Positions 31,734 to 45,936 of a stretch of DNA of 64,000 nucleotides are shown in pieces. Each line of letters opens with the position of its first letter. Positions within the stretch are counted from its first letter, which is position 1. The stretch spans positions 36,709,005-36,773,004 of the forward strand of contig CM057224.1 of assembly GCA_029891385.1 (NCBI GenBank), given 5' to 3'. The translations under genes and the position numbers were made by a program. The notes below the pieces were generated by a model that saw only the letters and a list, made by a program, of their open reading frames with translations, was not told the DNA's origin and ran no database searches. This stretch comes from Erythroxylum novogranatense. Lineage: Eukaryota > Streptophyta > Magnoliopsida > Malpighiales > Erythroxylaceae.

Positions 31734-34700
31734 TATTAGACCCCGAATCTTAAAATTTTGAAGTATAAATTGACATAAAATAGGGAATTTGTGGTGAATT
31801 ATTCATGTGCAAAGAAAAAGAGAATTTAAGAATGTGACTTGATATATGAGATTAAGGTAGGTGAATTTAGTAAGTTGAGGATGAGAGTGTATATGTGTGT
31901 ATGCTTTTGTTATTGATGTTTATGTTTGATTATGGACTAAAATGGTGTTCTAAGTTTAAATGGAATTGATAGTGAATGATTTGTTTTAAATGGAAATTGA
32001 AAAGCAAGAAAAGAATAATAAAAGTGCTAGATTTTGGAGAATTAAAAATCTGAAATTTTGAGGATGAATAGTAACAGAAAGTGGCAACTTTGGTCTGAAA
32101 CTTTGTGAATTTTTCTGACTTGATCTAGGCAGATTTTGATCAAATGATCTTCATGAAAGTTGTATCTTCTGTTGATATCTTTCTATCGCTGTAAAGTATG
32201 ACATTTTTCGATATCGAGATTGAAAGTTATGATCATTCGAGGTTAAGGTTATTTACCTTTGTTTTTAAAAAAATGCTATTAAGGGTAAGTTTGTGTGCAC
32301 TGTGTTTTGAGGCAAATTTTGTACTGATGTGGTTTGAATTGGATCAAGTAACCTCATTGAAAGTTGTAGAGGAAGTTTATAGCTTTCCAATGATGTATAA
32401 TATGTTATTTTTTATTGTGGAAATTGAAAGATGTGAAATTCTGAAGATTGGATGTGATATAGGATGACACATTTCTGGGCAAAAGTTTTGATTGAGAAAT
32501 TGATCTAGTTAGAGGTTGAAATTGCCTTTAAGTTCTTCAGAAAAGTTTAATATAATGTTTTGATCTTTCCATTGGTGTAAAGTATGGAATTTTTGGACCA
32601 TGGAGTAGGAAGTTAGGATTTTTAGAAGTTTCTGTTACTGTTTGGCATGATCATTAGTGGACAGAAATTTTGAAGTGGTTTTTGACTCCCTTAGAGGCCA
32701 AATTGATTATTTTGTCCTTCATGAAAGTTGTAAGTTACATTTTGATCTTTTCATTGATATAAAGTATGATATTTTTGGACCTTAGAGTTGAAAGATATAA
32801 ATTATAGAAGTTGAGTTACTGTTTTGGGATGCTAGTATGGGACAGGAATTTTGAGTGAATTTTTGACCCCTATAGAGATGTATATGATTTTTAAGTCCTT
32901 CATTGAAATTGTAGAGATTTCTTTTATCTTTCCATTGATACCAAATTTGAAAATTTTGGAGTTCTGAGTCACAAGTTATGAATTTTAGGAGTTGGAAGGT
33001 CAGAAGAAGAGAAGGAGAAGCGCCCCTCGCGAGGGCGAGCGGCCGCCCTTGGTCGCCCTGGTGCCACTCGGTCGTCCTGGTGAGTGGCCACTTCGTCGCT
33101 GGCGAGCGACCATTCATGAAGCCTCGCTTCGCTTCATGAAAAGACTCCGATTTGAAATTTTTCCTGACCAACCTCTCTTCATTCTTTTGGCCATAACTTT
33201 TTCGTCCAACCTCCGATCGACCTGATTTTTGAAGCGTTGGATTCCTAAGACATCCCTCTATCTATCCATGAAAAGTTGTGATTTTTTAGATTAAATTTAA
33301 AAGATTGATTGAATCAAAAAGAGAGGAATGGTTAAAGTGTTCGAGTTGGATAATTTTCTAAACATGGTTAAGTATTTTGAAAAATTCTTGACCTTTAGAG
33401 ATCCAATTGAGTTGATTATTATTGCAAAATAAACTAAAGACATGGGGCTACAAGTTATCGAAAGGGGTTGAATTTCAATTCGGACTCTAAGATTTTCAAT
33501 TTCTGAATTGAAGTTTAGTTTAGTGTTTAGTCTTGGATTAGTAAGAGCTGAAAGCATTTTGGCCATAACGTTTGCTCTAGTCATCCAAATGAGGTGATTC
33601 TTGATTTGGATTAAACTAGAAAAATAGGGATACAAATGTTCTGAAGGACTCGAGTTTCAATTTATCTCTTAAAAATGTCATTTGTTGGATGGAAGTAAAG
33701 TACTAGAAAATATTTTAGCATAAGAATAGTTCAAAATGTTTAAGGTGTAACTTTTGGAGTAGTGAACCAAATTAAATGATTTTGGTGGCATTATGAAATT
33801 GAGATAATGAGGAACTTTTCTCTAGAAGGAAGCTTTAGCAAATTCCTTCAATTTGATGATTAGAAAAATGTCCTTATGTAAAGTTTGATTAAATGAATTT
33901 TGGGGGATTAATTGTTTATTTTATGATTTTGAGGAATTAATTAGCATGTTAATGTGAGAAATTAACATGTTAATTTATGTAAGATCATATGGCACAGTTT
34001 GATTGGAATAAATTGAATTAAAATGTTGAAAATGCTTTAGGGGCAAATTTGAAAGATCACTTAAGGTTTTAAGTTATAAGGCTTATAAGGAAGGGCAAAT
34101 GGGTCTTTTCTCATTCATTAATGGCAAGTTGGTAAATAAGGAGAGTGGGTCTTCGTATAAGATGAAGCATGAACGAAATTAGAAGGAAAAAAGAAAGAAA
34201 AGAAAAGAAGGAAGAAAGAAGAAGAGTGTTTTCGGATGAAGAAGGGAGAAAGAAGAAAGAAGAAGCTACGTCATGATTTTTGTTGGGTTTCTAGAGTGAT
34301 TTGAAGTAGATTTCAAGAGGAAAAAATGAAGAGGAGCATGGGAGCTTTCTTACAAGCTAAGAAAATCCGAAATTGGAGAAGATTAAGGGAATTTAAATTA
34401 GGCAATGGAGGAAGAGAGGCTTTGATCAAGTATTAAGCATGGATATGAGGTGGGTACCGTGTTTATAATTTGAATTATAAGCCATTTATGTGTTTTTGAA
34501 AAATCAAGAAAGCAAAATGGTTTTCAAATTGTTGTTTTCGAATGATTAAATTCATTGTTTTCACATGGTTTTAAATTATTTGATTATGTGCTAAAATGTT
34601 TTTCAAATGTTTTGAGAAATTGTTACAATGGTTAAATTCATTGTTTTGAATAATTTATAAAATTGATGCAATTGAATGATTGTTTGATTAATTCCAAATT

Positions 34701-36440
34701 GTTGCTAAAATGTTGCGTTCTTTGTGTGATTGAAATATTGTTATGCAAATTTTATTTGAAATCGTGAATTACATTTGTATGAAATATGACATGATATGAA
34801 AACTGAATTTTCGAAATGTGCCTTCGGGCAAAATCTGTTTTTAAGTTTGAAGTGTTTGTTATGCATGTTTGGTTAGGTCCCATAAGAGGTCAAGTGCACT
34901 TGTTTAGGCTTCGCCCGCCTGCCCGCTAGTGGCATGGGAGCTCCGTTAAGGACTCCCATAAGTTCACAGCTATACCAGACCACTATGTGGGAAGGTATAG
35001 TACGTTCTGTTCACGGCTGCACAGGACCGCTATGCAAGAATATGCAGTTCGTTCTGTTTCTGGACCGACCCAAACCAAAATTTTGATGTGTTATATGCTT
35101 ATGTGTGTTATAATGTGCTACATTCATGTTTTGGAATTGTTCATGAATTGTGAAAATTTTGAGATTTTAGAGAAATAAACATTTGAGGTTTTCAACCGTG
35201 AAATTTTTGAAATTGATTATAAATGATTTGAAAAGTTGAAAGGTTTGAGAAATAAGCGTTTTACTAAATTTTTACTGTGAAATTTTCATAAAATGGCAAA
35301 ACTTTTGAAAAAAAATGATTTTTGCTTATGTTTTTGTTATAAACATGTTATCCACGAGCTGTAAAGCTCACCCCCTTTAGTCCTCATCTCCAGGTATCAA
35401 CAAGGAGACCGGATGAAAGAAAGTGATGACATCTATTCATTTGTATTCATGTTGTAGGGTTAAGTTCATTATTCGTAAGAATAAGATTTTAGACTTTTGT
35501 GAAGGATTCTAGAATTATTATGTTCTTGTGTATTTTCAGATTTTGGAATTGATGTTGTATCGTGGCTTGAAAATGCCACTTTTGCTTGGTGATGTATTTC
35601 TTTTGGAGTATGTAATTGAACTATGGATTTGTGTATAGAATAGAAAAGTGAATTATGGTTTTGTATACAAATTGCATATGATTATAAATGTGATTGATTG
35701 TGTTTGGGTTCCGGACAAGAGGTCCGATGATTCTGATTTTTTATTGAGAATTATTGAAGTGTTATAAGATATAAATGTGTTTGTTTGTTTTGGGATTTCG
35801 GACAGGAGGTCCGATGAATTGTGTTGCTGGAATTGAGATATTGAAGTGCTTATTGTGTATGAATTGTGGATATATGGATATGTGTGTTAAGTGTCTATTA
35901 GCAAAAGAAAGGAATAATAAGATTTTTGTGTAAATTGATGGTTATGATTTGAATATGAAGAATCAAGTAAATTGAGTGTGATTGAGGATGAATTTCTAAA
36001 TGGGAAATTAAATTGCTTCGTATGAGATTGAAAAAAGAATGAAGAAAAAGAGAAAAAAAATTATACTGTCTCAGATAGGGTTAGATCAAAAGTGTTTTAA
36101 GGTTTTCAACGCTAGTTTTTTTATAAGATGCCCTTTCGGATGTCGAAATTGAACCGTTTTGTTTTTCCATGTTTCTTTGATTTTGAGGTTTTTTAAAATC
36201 CGTTCCTTCGATTTCGTTTTTTTGTTTCCTCTTTATGTTGTCCGAGCCATTCGATTTGCTTTTGATTTCTTCTCTTATGATCCGTTCTTTAGATTTCCTT
36301 CATTTCTTTCCGCACGCTTTTTGATCTGATTTGTTTTTTATTTGCGTTTGGCCCACTGTAGTTTAGGACCCGTTCTTTTGTTTCGCTTTCTGTTTCCGTT
36401 TTTTTCGATTGGGCTTCGGTTTTAAAATCAGGTCTCAACA
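31734..36440 (+). repeat. LTR2 of the LARD-like array (shared LTR)
   Basis: 4.7 kb. Its first bases are TATTAGACCCC instead of TGTTGG, and it ends CTCAACA. It is preceded by a polypurine tract and followed by a primer site, so it serves as 3' LTR of copy 1 and 5' LTR of copy 2. It contains the ~180-bp units (about 32140-32990), a GC cassette and the box AAAAAAAATTATACTG (36053-36068). Confidence 0.82.
33012..33145. repeat. GC-rich hypervariable cassette of LTR2
   Basis: Same position as the LTR1 cassette. The first ~50 bases are similar (CTCGCGAGGGCGAGCGGCCG) but the rest differs and includes an imperfect TTCATGAAGC..GCTTCATGAA inverted repeat (about 33113-33140). Confidence 0.65.
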
Positions 36441-37074
36441 TTTATGGTATCAGAGCGCCAATATTAGGATCTTACATGGGCGCATGTGTATAAGTGATAT
36501 GCATGAGAAATTGATAAGAGTTTGAATGGATATGATTGAATTAGTGAGAATGTAATAAAGATGTAAATGTATTTTCATGCATTATTTGAAGAACCAAAGT
36601 TGTTGTTTGATTAAGGTGAAGAATTATGATTGATTTTAGGACTGTGATAATGGAAATTAATATTAGAATTTCATGATGAACTTGGATGAATTTATTTCAG
36701 ATATACATTTGTGAGATGAAATAAGGAATACTTGAAAGATGAGATTAATGATAGAGATATATGTATAGAAGTTCAAAAGGTTGATTTTGAATGATGATTG
36801 ATCCATATTGAGGTTATTAAGAATTGGACCATTGACTTGTGTAAATATGTTAAGAAATATTGATTTGTGGATATAGTGATTTGATATGATATTGGTGGTA
36901 TTTGATACAAGAAGTAAAAAATTGTGAATAAGCTGAGATATAAGTATGATGAGGAATTAGATAAGAAAGTGATTGACTATGATCATTTAGAAGAAATTAT
37001 GCGAAAGAATGTGTTACGTGGTGATTTCTTAAGCTAGAATTTTGAGGATGAAATTCTTTTAAGAGGGAGAGAAA
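36441..37074 (+). mobile_element. LARD internal region 2, complete
   Basis: 634 bp without coding capacity. It begins with the primer site TGGTATCAGAGC (36445-36456), exact for initiator tRNA-Met type. A possible hairpin GCGCC / GGCGC follows at 36455-36459 and 36479-36483. It ends with the purine tract AAGAGGGAGAGAAA (37061-37074). Confidence 0.85.
36445..36456 (+). other. Primer binding site of LARD copy 2
   Basis: TGGTATCAGAGC, four bases after the LTR2 end; exact initiator-Met-type site. Confidence 0.85.
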
Positions 37075-38363
37075 TGTTGGACTCCGAACTTTTCTTGAAA
37101 TTTTGAAGTATAAATTGACATAAAATGGAGAATTTGTGGTGAATTATTCATGTGCAAAGAAAAAAAGAATTCAAGAATGTGACTTGATATATGAGATTAA
37201 GGTAGGTGAATTTAGCAAGTTGAGGATGAGAGTGTATATGTGTGTATGCTTTTGTTATTGATGTTTATGTTTGATTATGGACTAAAATGGTTTTCTAAGT
37301 TTAAATGGAATTGATAGTGAATGATTTGTTTTAAATGGAAATTGAAAAGCAAGAAAAGAATAATAAAAGTGTTAGATTTTGGAGAATTGAAAATCTAAAA
37401 TTTTGAGGATGAATAGTAGCAGAAAGTGGCAACTTTGATCTGAAACTTTGTGAATTTTTCTGGCTTGATCTAGGCAGATTTTGATCAAATGATCTTCATG
37501 AAAGTTGTAGCTTCTGTTGATATCTTTCTATCTCTGTAAATTATGACATTTTTCAATATCGGGATTAAAAATTATGATCATTCGAGGTTAAGGTTATTTA
37601 GCTTTGTTTTTAAAAAAATGCTATTAAGGGTAAGTTTGTGTGTACTGTGCTTTGAGGCGAGTTTTGTACTGATGTGGTTTGAATTTGATCAGATAACCTT
37701 ATTGAAAGTTGTAGAGGAAGTTTATAGCTTTCCAATGATGTATAATATGTTATTTTTTATTGTGGAAATTGAAAGACGTGAAGATTGTGAAGATTGGATG
37801 TGATATAGGATGACACATTTCTGGGCAGAAGATTTGATTGAAAAATTGACATAGTTAGAGGTTGAAATTGCCTTTAAGTTCTTCATGAAAGTTTTAGATT
37901 ATGATTTGATCTTTCCATTGATATAAAGTATGGAATTTTTGGACCATGGAATAGGAATTTATGATTTTTAGAAGTTTTTGTTACTGTTTGGCATGATCAT
38001 TAGTGGACAGAAATTTTGAAGTGATTTTTGACTCCCTTAAAGACCAAATTGATTTTTCTGTCCTTCATAAAAGTTGTAGGTTAAATTTTGATCTTTTCAT
38101 TGATATAAAGTATGACATTTTTGGGCCTTGGAGTTGAAAGATAGAAATTATAGAAGTTGATTTACTGTTTTGGGATGGCTAGTATGGGACAAAAATTTTG
38201 AGTGAATTGTTGACCCCTTTAGAGATGGAATTGGTTTTTAAGTCCTCATAGAAAATGTGGAGCTTTTTTCTATCTTCCCATTGATACAAAATTTGAAAAA
38301 TTTGGAGTTCTGAGTCACAAGTTATGAATTTTAGAAGTTGGAAGGTCGAAAGAAGAGAAGGAG

Positions 38364-38425
38364 AAGCGCCATGCGAGGCGGCGTTCATACAATCCTCAAT
38401 GAAGCGGCCCTTTCGCGATTATGAG
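38364..38425. repeat. GC-rich hypervariable cassette of LTR3
   Basis: About 60 bases of GC-richer sequence (GCGAGGCGGCG, GAAGCGGCCC) at the place where LTR1 and LTR2 have 130-145 bp. The flanks on both sides match the other two LTRs. Confidence 0.55.
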
Positions 38426-39631
38426 CTCCGATTTGAAAGTTTTCCTGACCTACCTCTCTCCATTCTTTTGGCTATAACTTTTTTATCCGACCTCCGATCG
38501 ATCTGATTTTTAAAGTGTTGGATTCCTAATACATCCCTCTATCTTTCCATGAAAATTTGTGAGTTTTGAGATTAAATTGAAAAAGATTAATTGAATCAAA
38601 AAGAGAGGATTAGTTAAAGTGTTTGAGTTGGATAATTTTCTAAACATTGTTCGGTATTTTAAAAAATTCTTGATCTTTAGAGATCCAATTGAGTTGATTA
38701 TTATTTCAAAATAAACTAGAGACATGGGGCTATAAGTTATCTGAAGGGTCTAAATTTCAATTCGGACTCTATGATTTTAAATTTCTGAATTGAAGTTGGT
38801 TTTAGTGTTCAGTCTTGGATTAGTAAGAACTGAAAATAATTTGGCCATAACTTTTGCTCAGTCATCTAAATGAGGTGATTCTTGATTTGGATTAAACTAG
38901 AGAAATATGGATACAAATGTTCTGAAGGACAGTTTCAATTTAGTCCTTAAGAATGTCAATTGTTGGATGGAATTAAAGTGCTGGAAAATGTTTTAGCATA
39001 AGAATAGTTCGAAATGTTTGAGGTGTAACTTTTGGAGTAGTGAACCAAATTAAATGATTTTGGTGGCGTTATGAAACTGAGATAATGAGAAACTTTTCTC
39101 TAGAAGGAAGCTTTAGCAAATTACTTCAATTGGATGATTAAAAAATGTCCTAATGTAAAGCTTGATTAAATGAATTTTGGGAGATTAATTGTTTATTTTA
39201 TGATTTTGAGGAATTAATTAGCATGTTAATGTGAGAAATTAACATGTTAATTTATGTAAGATCATATGACATAGTTTGATTGGAATAAATTGAATTAAAA
39301 TGTTGAAAATGCTTTAGGGACAAATTTGGAAGATCACTTAAGGTTTTAAGTTATAAGGCTTATAAGGAATGGCAAATGAGTCTTTTCTCATTCATTAATG
39401 GCAAGTTGGTAAATAAGGAGAGTGGGTCTTCATATAAGATGAAGCATGAACAAAATTAGAAGGAAAAAGGAAAGAAAAGAAAATAAGGAAGAAAGAAGAA
39501 GAGTGTTTTCGGATGAAGAAGAAAGAAAGAAGAAAGAAGAAGCTATGTCACGATTTTTGTTGGGTTTCAAGAGTGATTTGAAGTAGATTTCAAGAGGGAA
39601 AAATGAAGAGGAGCTTGGGAGCTTTCTTACA

Positions 39632-41965
39632 TGTAACATCCCACCCCCGACAGGAAGGGTAAAATAGTAAATTTGGCATAGGATGAGCTGGATTGGAATG
39701 ACTTAGGACTGTTCATGCATAATAGGATTGGTACACAGTATCATTTGTGCACATGAAAGTACTGTACATGCATACATGACATTCCCGGTTTTCGTGCCTA
39801 ATGTAATTTTATTGTGATTAACGTGGTTATTGGGTTTGAAAAATTATTCTGAGTGAGCCATTGAATGTTTTATATTTTAAGGGATTTTCAAGAATTTTTT
39901 TGGAATTTTCCAGAGAAAATTCCTGGACCGAAAAAAAATCGCCAAGTGATTTAACCGTCGATTTTCTGATTCAAATTGTTATCAATTGGTACTGGCCTAT
40001 TGGATATTTTGTGGTAGGGTCGAAATATGGACCCTTAACAATGGATTGAACATTTATTTTGTTTTTGGATTATTTGTTTTTATCAAATTTTTGATTGGTC
40101 CTTTGACTTTTCCTTATTTCTCCTCCAATTGCCAAGTGTTCCTTCATTTAATGCATTGTTATCCATGCATTTTCGGTGACTTCTTTACAAAGGGATGAAA
40201 AAGATGAGTCATTGCTTTTAAAAAAAAACAAATCATCCCCTCTTCATTTGTTCCTCTCCATCGATTTTTTGTTCTCTTTCTTTAAAGTTTCCTTCCTCCC
40301 ATCTTAAGCATTCTTCTTCCTTACAAGCTTGCAAACTTACACCTTCTACCCTCTTATCTTGATGATAACCATGCATGGGATGGAGAAGAAGTAGGGTAGT
40401 TGGAAAATTAAAGGCTTGAAGAGGTGGAGTTGGAAGCTTTAGGTAAGATGATGTTTATGTTTTCATTATGGTTTTAATGCATGAATTCATAGTTAATTGC
40501 ATGGATTGGAAGTGATTGTTCATTAAATAAGATGAATGATGCCTTAATGTCATGACACATATGGCTTGCCTTGTTGGGTATATTTGTGTGTAAGAAATCA
40601 TAAGGTAAAGATGATGAAGTGAATGTAGTGATATTAGATGACTCAAACTTAAAAGAAAATGATAAGAAAGTGATTGAAGATAGGTACTGAAATTTATGGA
40701 TATATATATTGAAGTGAAGGTCTTGATGACCTATTGGCTCAATTCTTGTGTTATTAGGATGCTTATGCATGTGGAATTGGTATTGGAAGTGTTAGGAATT
40801 GATTAGAGAAGTAAAGCTGGAAAATGTGAGTTTGACCTACTGTACTGTTTTGAGCATAACTCATTGTGTGGTTATGCAAATGAGTCGAGGTTTGTGCCCA
40901 ATTAAACTTTGGGTTGTTGGCTACATTTTTGTGTAATAGGTGTTGTCCAATTTTAGCCTTAAGAGGTTGAATTTTGGCTTGAAAAGTTACTGTTTTAGTG
41001 TCTCGTGAACGATGAATCAAACTATGACCTAAATGTTTTGCTGATTTTTATAAATTAATTGAGATGGAATTAGGGAAAATGGTCTAAATGAAAGTTGAAG
41101 CTTACTAAGTTATCTTTCCATTCCCACTGATTTTGCAATTTTTCGATCTGTATATTTGGAGATATGGACTGTGGAATATTGACTAATTTTGAACAATTTG
41201 GTGAAACCTAGACTAAGAGTGGATTTGGTGCACATTCTGATTAGAAGCAATTTTAGCAATTTCTGTGAATTGAATTGGCTTGAGTGATCTTCTGAAGAGT
41301 TGTAGAGGAAGCAATTATCTTGAAAATGGTATATATCATGTAATTGTTGGAGATCAGATGTGGGAGTAATGAATTTTCAAAATCTGTACCTGCATGAGGT
41401 TATTGATCACGCCTCGATCAAGAACTTGCATGAAAGTTTTAAGCTTGTTAGAGATGGAATTGGCTTTGAAGCCCTTCATGGGAAGTGTAGCATTGTGTTT
41501 GATCTTTCCATATGTATAAAGTATGCATTTATTTGACATTTGTGCAAGGAGATATACTGTTTAGAACATTACTGTCCAGATTGAGTACTTGCAGGGGCAG
41601 CAGCATTCACTGAATTGTTTGACCTAGTTAACCATTGAATTTGATTTCATATTGTCATGAAAGTTGTAGATCACATTGTGATCTTTCTGAGCATATTTAT
41701 GGTGCAATTTTTGACTGAATAGAATGAAAGTTACTGAATTTACAAATATTGTTCTGTTTTAAGAGGTAGTGCATGGGCAGAAGTTTCAATTGGATTTTTG
41801 ATACCCTTCGGGGTAAAATTTGCTTGTTGGGGTCTTCATGAAACTTGTAGAGTTTTTCATAATCTTTCCAACAAGGTATAGTTTGTAATTTTCTAAAACG
41901 TGTAGAAAGAGATATGATAGATTGAATTTCGGTTGGAAAACAGGAAACAAAGAAGGAAATATGGG

Positions 41966-42023
<58 letters not shown>

Positions 42024-43458
42024 TTATTTGAATTTTTGGTTTCTTTCGTGAATAACTTTTCCGTCCGACATCCGATTGACCTGATTCTTGAGGCATCGGA
42101 TTCATAGAATATTTAATTTCATTTTCTGAGTGATTGGGAATGTTTTTGAACGAAAAATTGACGTGGGTCCGGGTAACGGAGGCCTTAACTAGTGTTTTAT
42201 TTAATTGGGGACCTATAGAGGTCCAAATTGAGCGTCGTCAGCGCCATTAGATTTCTAATTTTTAAACGGATTTTTCTGATGGAAAAAAAATGGGATTAGG
42301 GATGGGAATCTCATGAACATGCATTTTCATCTACATGTGCATCATTAACTAACTCGGATTAGATATTTAGTGATCGTTTTGTTCTCTGATTCTTATAGCG
42401 ACACAACTGGAGCGTCGATCGACCGACGTGGCAGAGACTTCCCGGCATTAGCTGGGAAGTGATAGGTGAGTAACCTAGATGGGTTTCTCAATTATTACTT
42501 GTCAAATATGGGGATAATGGCGGGACCAGGAATGTGTATATTGTGTGACCTGTCTGCCATTACTGTGATTGATTGTCAATTATGAACTATTCATTATTGT
42601 GAATTATGGACTGTTACTTGCGCATACTGACTATTAATTGACTATGCTTGACTATGAATAATTAACTGTTTATGGGAATGTTGTAACTGGGCATGTGCAT
42701 TCATACACAGATGCATAAACTGATAAAGAAAAATTATGAACCGAAGTCGCCATCGACATCTTGAAGCGAGCCTCGAAGGAGATAATTCTCCCAGACGCGT
42801 CTACTAATCCTTGAATCTGCTTACGGCTCGGTCACAACAACGTAATTAAACTAAAAAGAGTCACGTGTGCATTGCATCATTCTTTGGGTGAATACCGAAA
42901 TGGGTTTCTTGTATTGTATTTATTTATTCTGTGACTATAGACCGTAGTATTATCGCAGCTCGCTTTATTCTTGTGAATTGATTATGTGATGCATGAATTG
43001 GGAGAACCATCGATGATGGTTCCTCATTGAGTTCATAAACTTATCCAAAATTGCAATCTATTTTTCAGGACTTGAAGGGTACCCCGTTTGACACGGGAGT
43101 ATGTCTACTGTAGGCAAGAGAAGGATAGAGGTCAGGATCAGTTCGTGTCTGCATTAGTGTCTTATCGAATTGTATTCCGTAATCATTGTGCAATAATGCT
43201 TTGTATTTATAATGAGCCCATTGTGGATTTATTGTTTTACACATTGACTGATTATAAATTATTATTGGATGACTGTAATAAATGAAAATGATTAATTGTA
43301 AATATGGGCTCAAGTTCTTACTGTTTATGTCGCGTTAATGAGGAGAAAATATTATACTGAGTTTTAATCGACTGATGTAGTACGCCACCCTCGCGGGGCA
43401 CAGACTCGGATATCACCAACGATATCGGGTTCGGGTCACTCAGGAGTGGGGTGTTACA
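39632..43458 (+). mobile_element. Solo LTR of a long-LTR Gypsy (TGTAACATCCC type)
   Basis: 3827 bp, TGTAACATCCC to GGGGTGTTACA, flanked by the perfect TSD ttaca (39627-39631 and 43459-43463). There is no internal region, primer site or coding sequence, so it is the product of recombination between two LTRs. It shares words with the solo LTRs at 52753 and 55474, such as GATGATGG, GAGTTCATAAACT and the CGTCCGACATCCGATTGACC block (42062-42081). Orientation is inferred from similarity only. Confidence 0.8.
41968..42019. repeat. (TA)n microsatellite
   Basis: About 26 TA units. It sits where the related solo LTRs and the LARD LTRs carry a GC-rich cassette, just upstream of the conserved CGTCCGAC block. 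Confidence 0.95.
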
Positions 43459-45555
43459 TTACAAGCTAAGAAAATCCAAAATTGGAGAAGAATAAGGGAA
43501 TTTAAGTTAGGCAATGGAGGAAGAGAGGCTTTGATTAAGTATTAAACATGGATATGAGGTGGGTACTGTGTTTATAATTTGAATTATAAACTATTTATGT
43601 GTTTTTGAAAAATCAAGAAAACGAAATGGTTTTCAAATTGTTGTTTTCGAATGATTAAATTCATTGTTTTCACATGGTTTTAAATTATTTGATTATGTGC
43701 TAAATTGTTTTTCAAATGTTTTGAAAAATTGTTACAATGATTAAATTCATTGTTTTGAATAATTTGATAAAATTGATGCAATTGAATGATTGTTTGATTG
43801 ATTCGAAATTGTTGCGAAAATGTTGCATTTTTTGTGTGATTGAAATATTATTATGTGATTTTTATTTGAAATTGTGAATGACATTTGTATAAAATATGAC
43901 ATGATATGAAAACTGAATTTTCGAAATGTGCCTTCGGGCAAAATCTGTTTTTAAGTATGAATTGTCTGTTATGTGGGTTTGGTTATGTCCCATAAGAGGT
44001 CAAGTGCACTTATCTAGGCTTCACCCGCTAATGGCATTGGAGCTCCGTTAAGGACTCCCATAAGTTTACGGTTACACCGGACCGCTATATGGGAAGATAT
44101 CATACGTTTTGTTCACAGCTGCACAGGACCGCTATGCGGGAATATGCAGTTCGTTCTGTTTCTGGACCGACCCAAACCAAATTTTTGATGTGTTATATGC
44201 TTATGTGTGTTATAATGTGCTGCATTCATATTTTGGAATTGTTCATGAATTGTGAAAAAATTAAGATGTTGGAGAAATAAACATTTGAGGTTTTCAACCG
44301 TGAAATTTTTGACATTGATTATAAATGATTTGAAAAGTTGAAAGGTTTGAGAAATAAGCATTTTGCCAAATTTCTACTGTGAAATTTCCATAAAATGGCA
44401 AAAGTTTTGAAAAAAATGATTTTTGCTTATTTTTTTGTTATAAACATGTTATCCACGAGCTGTAAAGCTCACCCCCTTTCATCCCATCTCCGGGTATCAA
44501 GAAGGAGACCGGATGAAAGAAAGTGATGATGTCTGTTCATTTGTATTCATGTTGTAGGGTTAAGTTCATTATTCGTAAGAATAAGATTTTAGACTTTTGT
44601 GAAGGATTCTGGAATTGTTATATTCTTGTGTATTTTCGAATTTTGGAATTGATGTTGTATCGTGGCTTGAAAATGCCACTTTTGCTTGGTGATGTATTTC
44701 TTTTGGAGTATGTAATTGAACTATGGATTTGTGTATAGAACAGAAAAGTGAATTATGGTTTTGTATACAAATTGCATATGATTATGAATATGATTGATTG
44801 TGTTTGGGTTCCGGACAAGAGGTCCGATGATTCTGATTTTTTATTAAGAATTATTGAAGTGTTATAAGATATAAATGTGTTTGTTTGTGTTGGAATTCCG
44901 GACAGGAGTTTCGATGAATTGTGTTGCTGGAATTGAGATATTGAAGTGCTTATTGTGTATGAATTGTGGATATATGGATATGTGTGTTAAGTGTCTATTA
45001 GCAAAAGAAAGGAATAATAAGATTTTTGTGTAAATTGATGGTTATGATTTGAATATGAAGAATCAAGTAAATTGAGAGTGTGATTGAGGATAATTTCCAA
45101 ATGGGAAATTAAATTGCTTTGTATGAGATTGAACAAAGAATGAAGAAAAAGAAAAAAAAATTATACCGTCTCGGATAGGGTTAGATCAAAAGTGTCTTAA
45201 GGTTTCAAACGCTAGTTTTTTTATAAGATGCCCTTTCGGATGTCAGAATTGAACCGTTTTGTTCTTCCATGTTTCTTTGATTCCGAGGTTTTTGTAAATC
45301 CATTCCTTCGATTCCACTTTTGATTTATTTCCTCTTTATGTTGTCTGAGCCATTTGATTTGCTTTCGATTTCTTCGCTTATGATCTGTTCTTTAGATTTC
45401 CTTCGTTTGTTTCCGCACGCTTTTTGATCCGATTTGTTTTTCGTTTGCGTTTGGCCCACTGTCATTTAGGATCCGTTCTTTTGTTTCGCTTTCTGTTTCC
45501 GTTTAGGATTTTATTTTTTTCGGTTGGGCTCCGATTTCGAAATCGAGTCCCAACA

Positions 45556-45936
45556 TCATACACACTAGTCGACCATTGCACCTAAAAACACATGTTTAAA
45601 GGTTTATAAACTTTTCAAGTCCTTTTAATGACCATGACTCATTTATTCAATAAAAATTTGATCCATTATTATTTAAAAAGTTTGTTTAAATATTAAGAGG
45701 TTTTTCTTCAAAAAAATAAAATTTTCCTTTAATTGTTAAGGAATTTATATATATACAAGAAAAATGTAATGATTCAAATGTTAATTCATCAAAATGATCA
45801 AAATAAAGTTACAAAAAGTATTATGATGATTTACTTAAGTCTTGAAATGCTTAATTCCTCATTTTTCTTGGTTCTTCACTTAAATTGCATATGTGATCTA
45901 CTTCACAAATTTTCTCCATCCGTTTATTTTCTTGTG
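45556..45936. other. Flank of the array; no gene recognised
   Basis: It begins with the right TSD copy tcata (45556-45560). 45566-45606 repeats the 41 bases found at 3060-3100. The remainder is AT-rich. A short Leu/Phe-rich frame near 45830-45900 is not convincing as a signal peptide. Confidence 0.5.

Larger units (their letters stand above)
37075..45555 (+). repeat. LTR3 of the LARD-like array, interrupted
   Basis: Own sequence is 37075-39631 plus 43464-45555 (about 4.65 kb), TGTTGG to CCAACA. A solo LTR is inserted with TSD ttaca. A shorter, different GC cassette lies at about 38364-38425, and the box AAAAAAAAATTATACCG at 45152-45167. Confidence 0.82.

Noticed and set aside
41893..42107. 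Open frames with poly-Ile/Tyr across the TA repeat
   Set aside because: They are translations of the (TA)n microsatellite.
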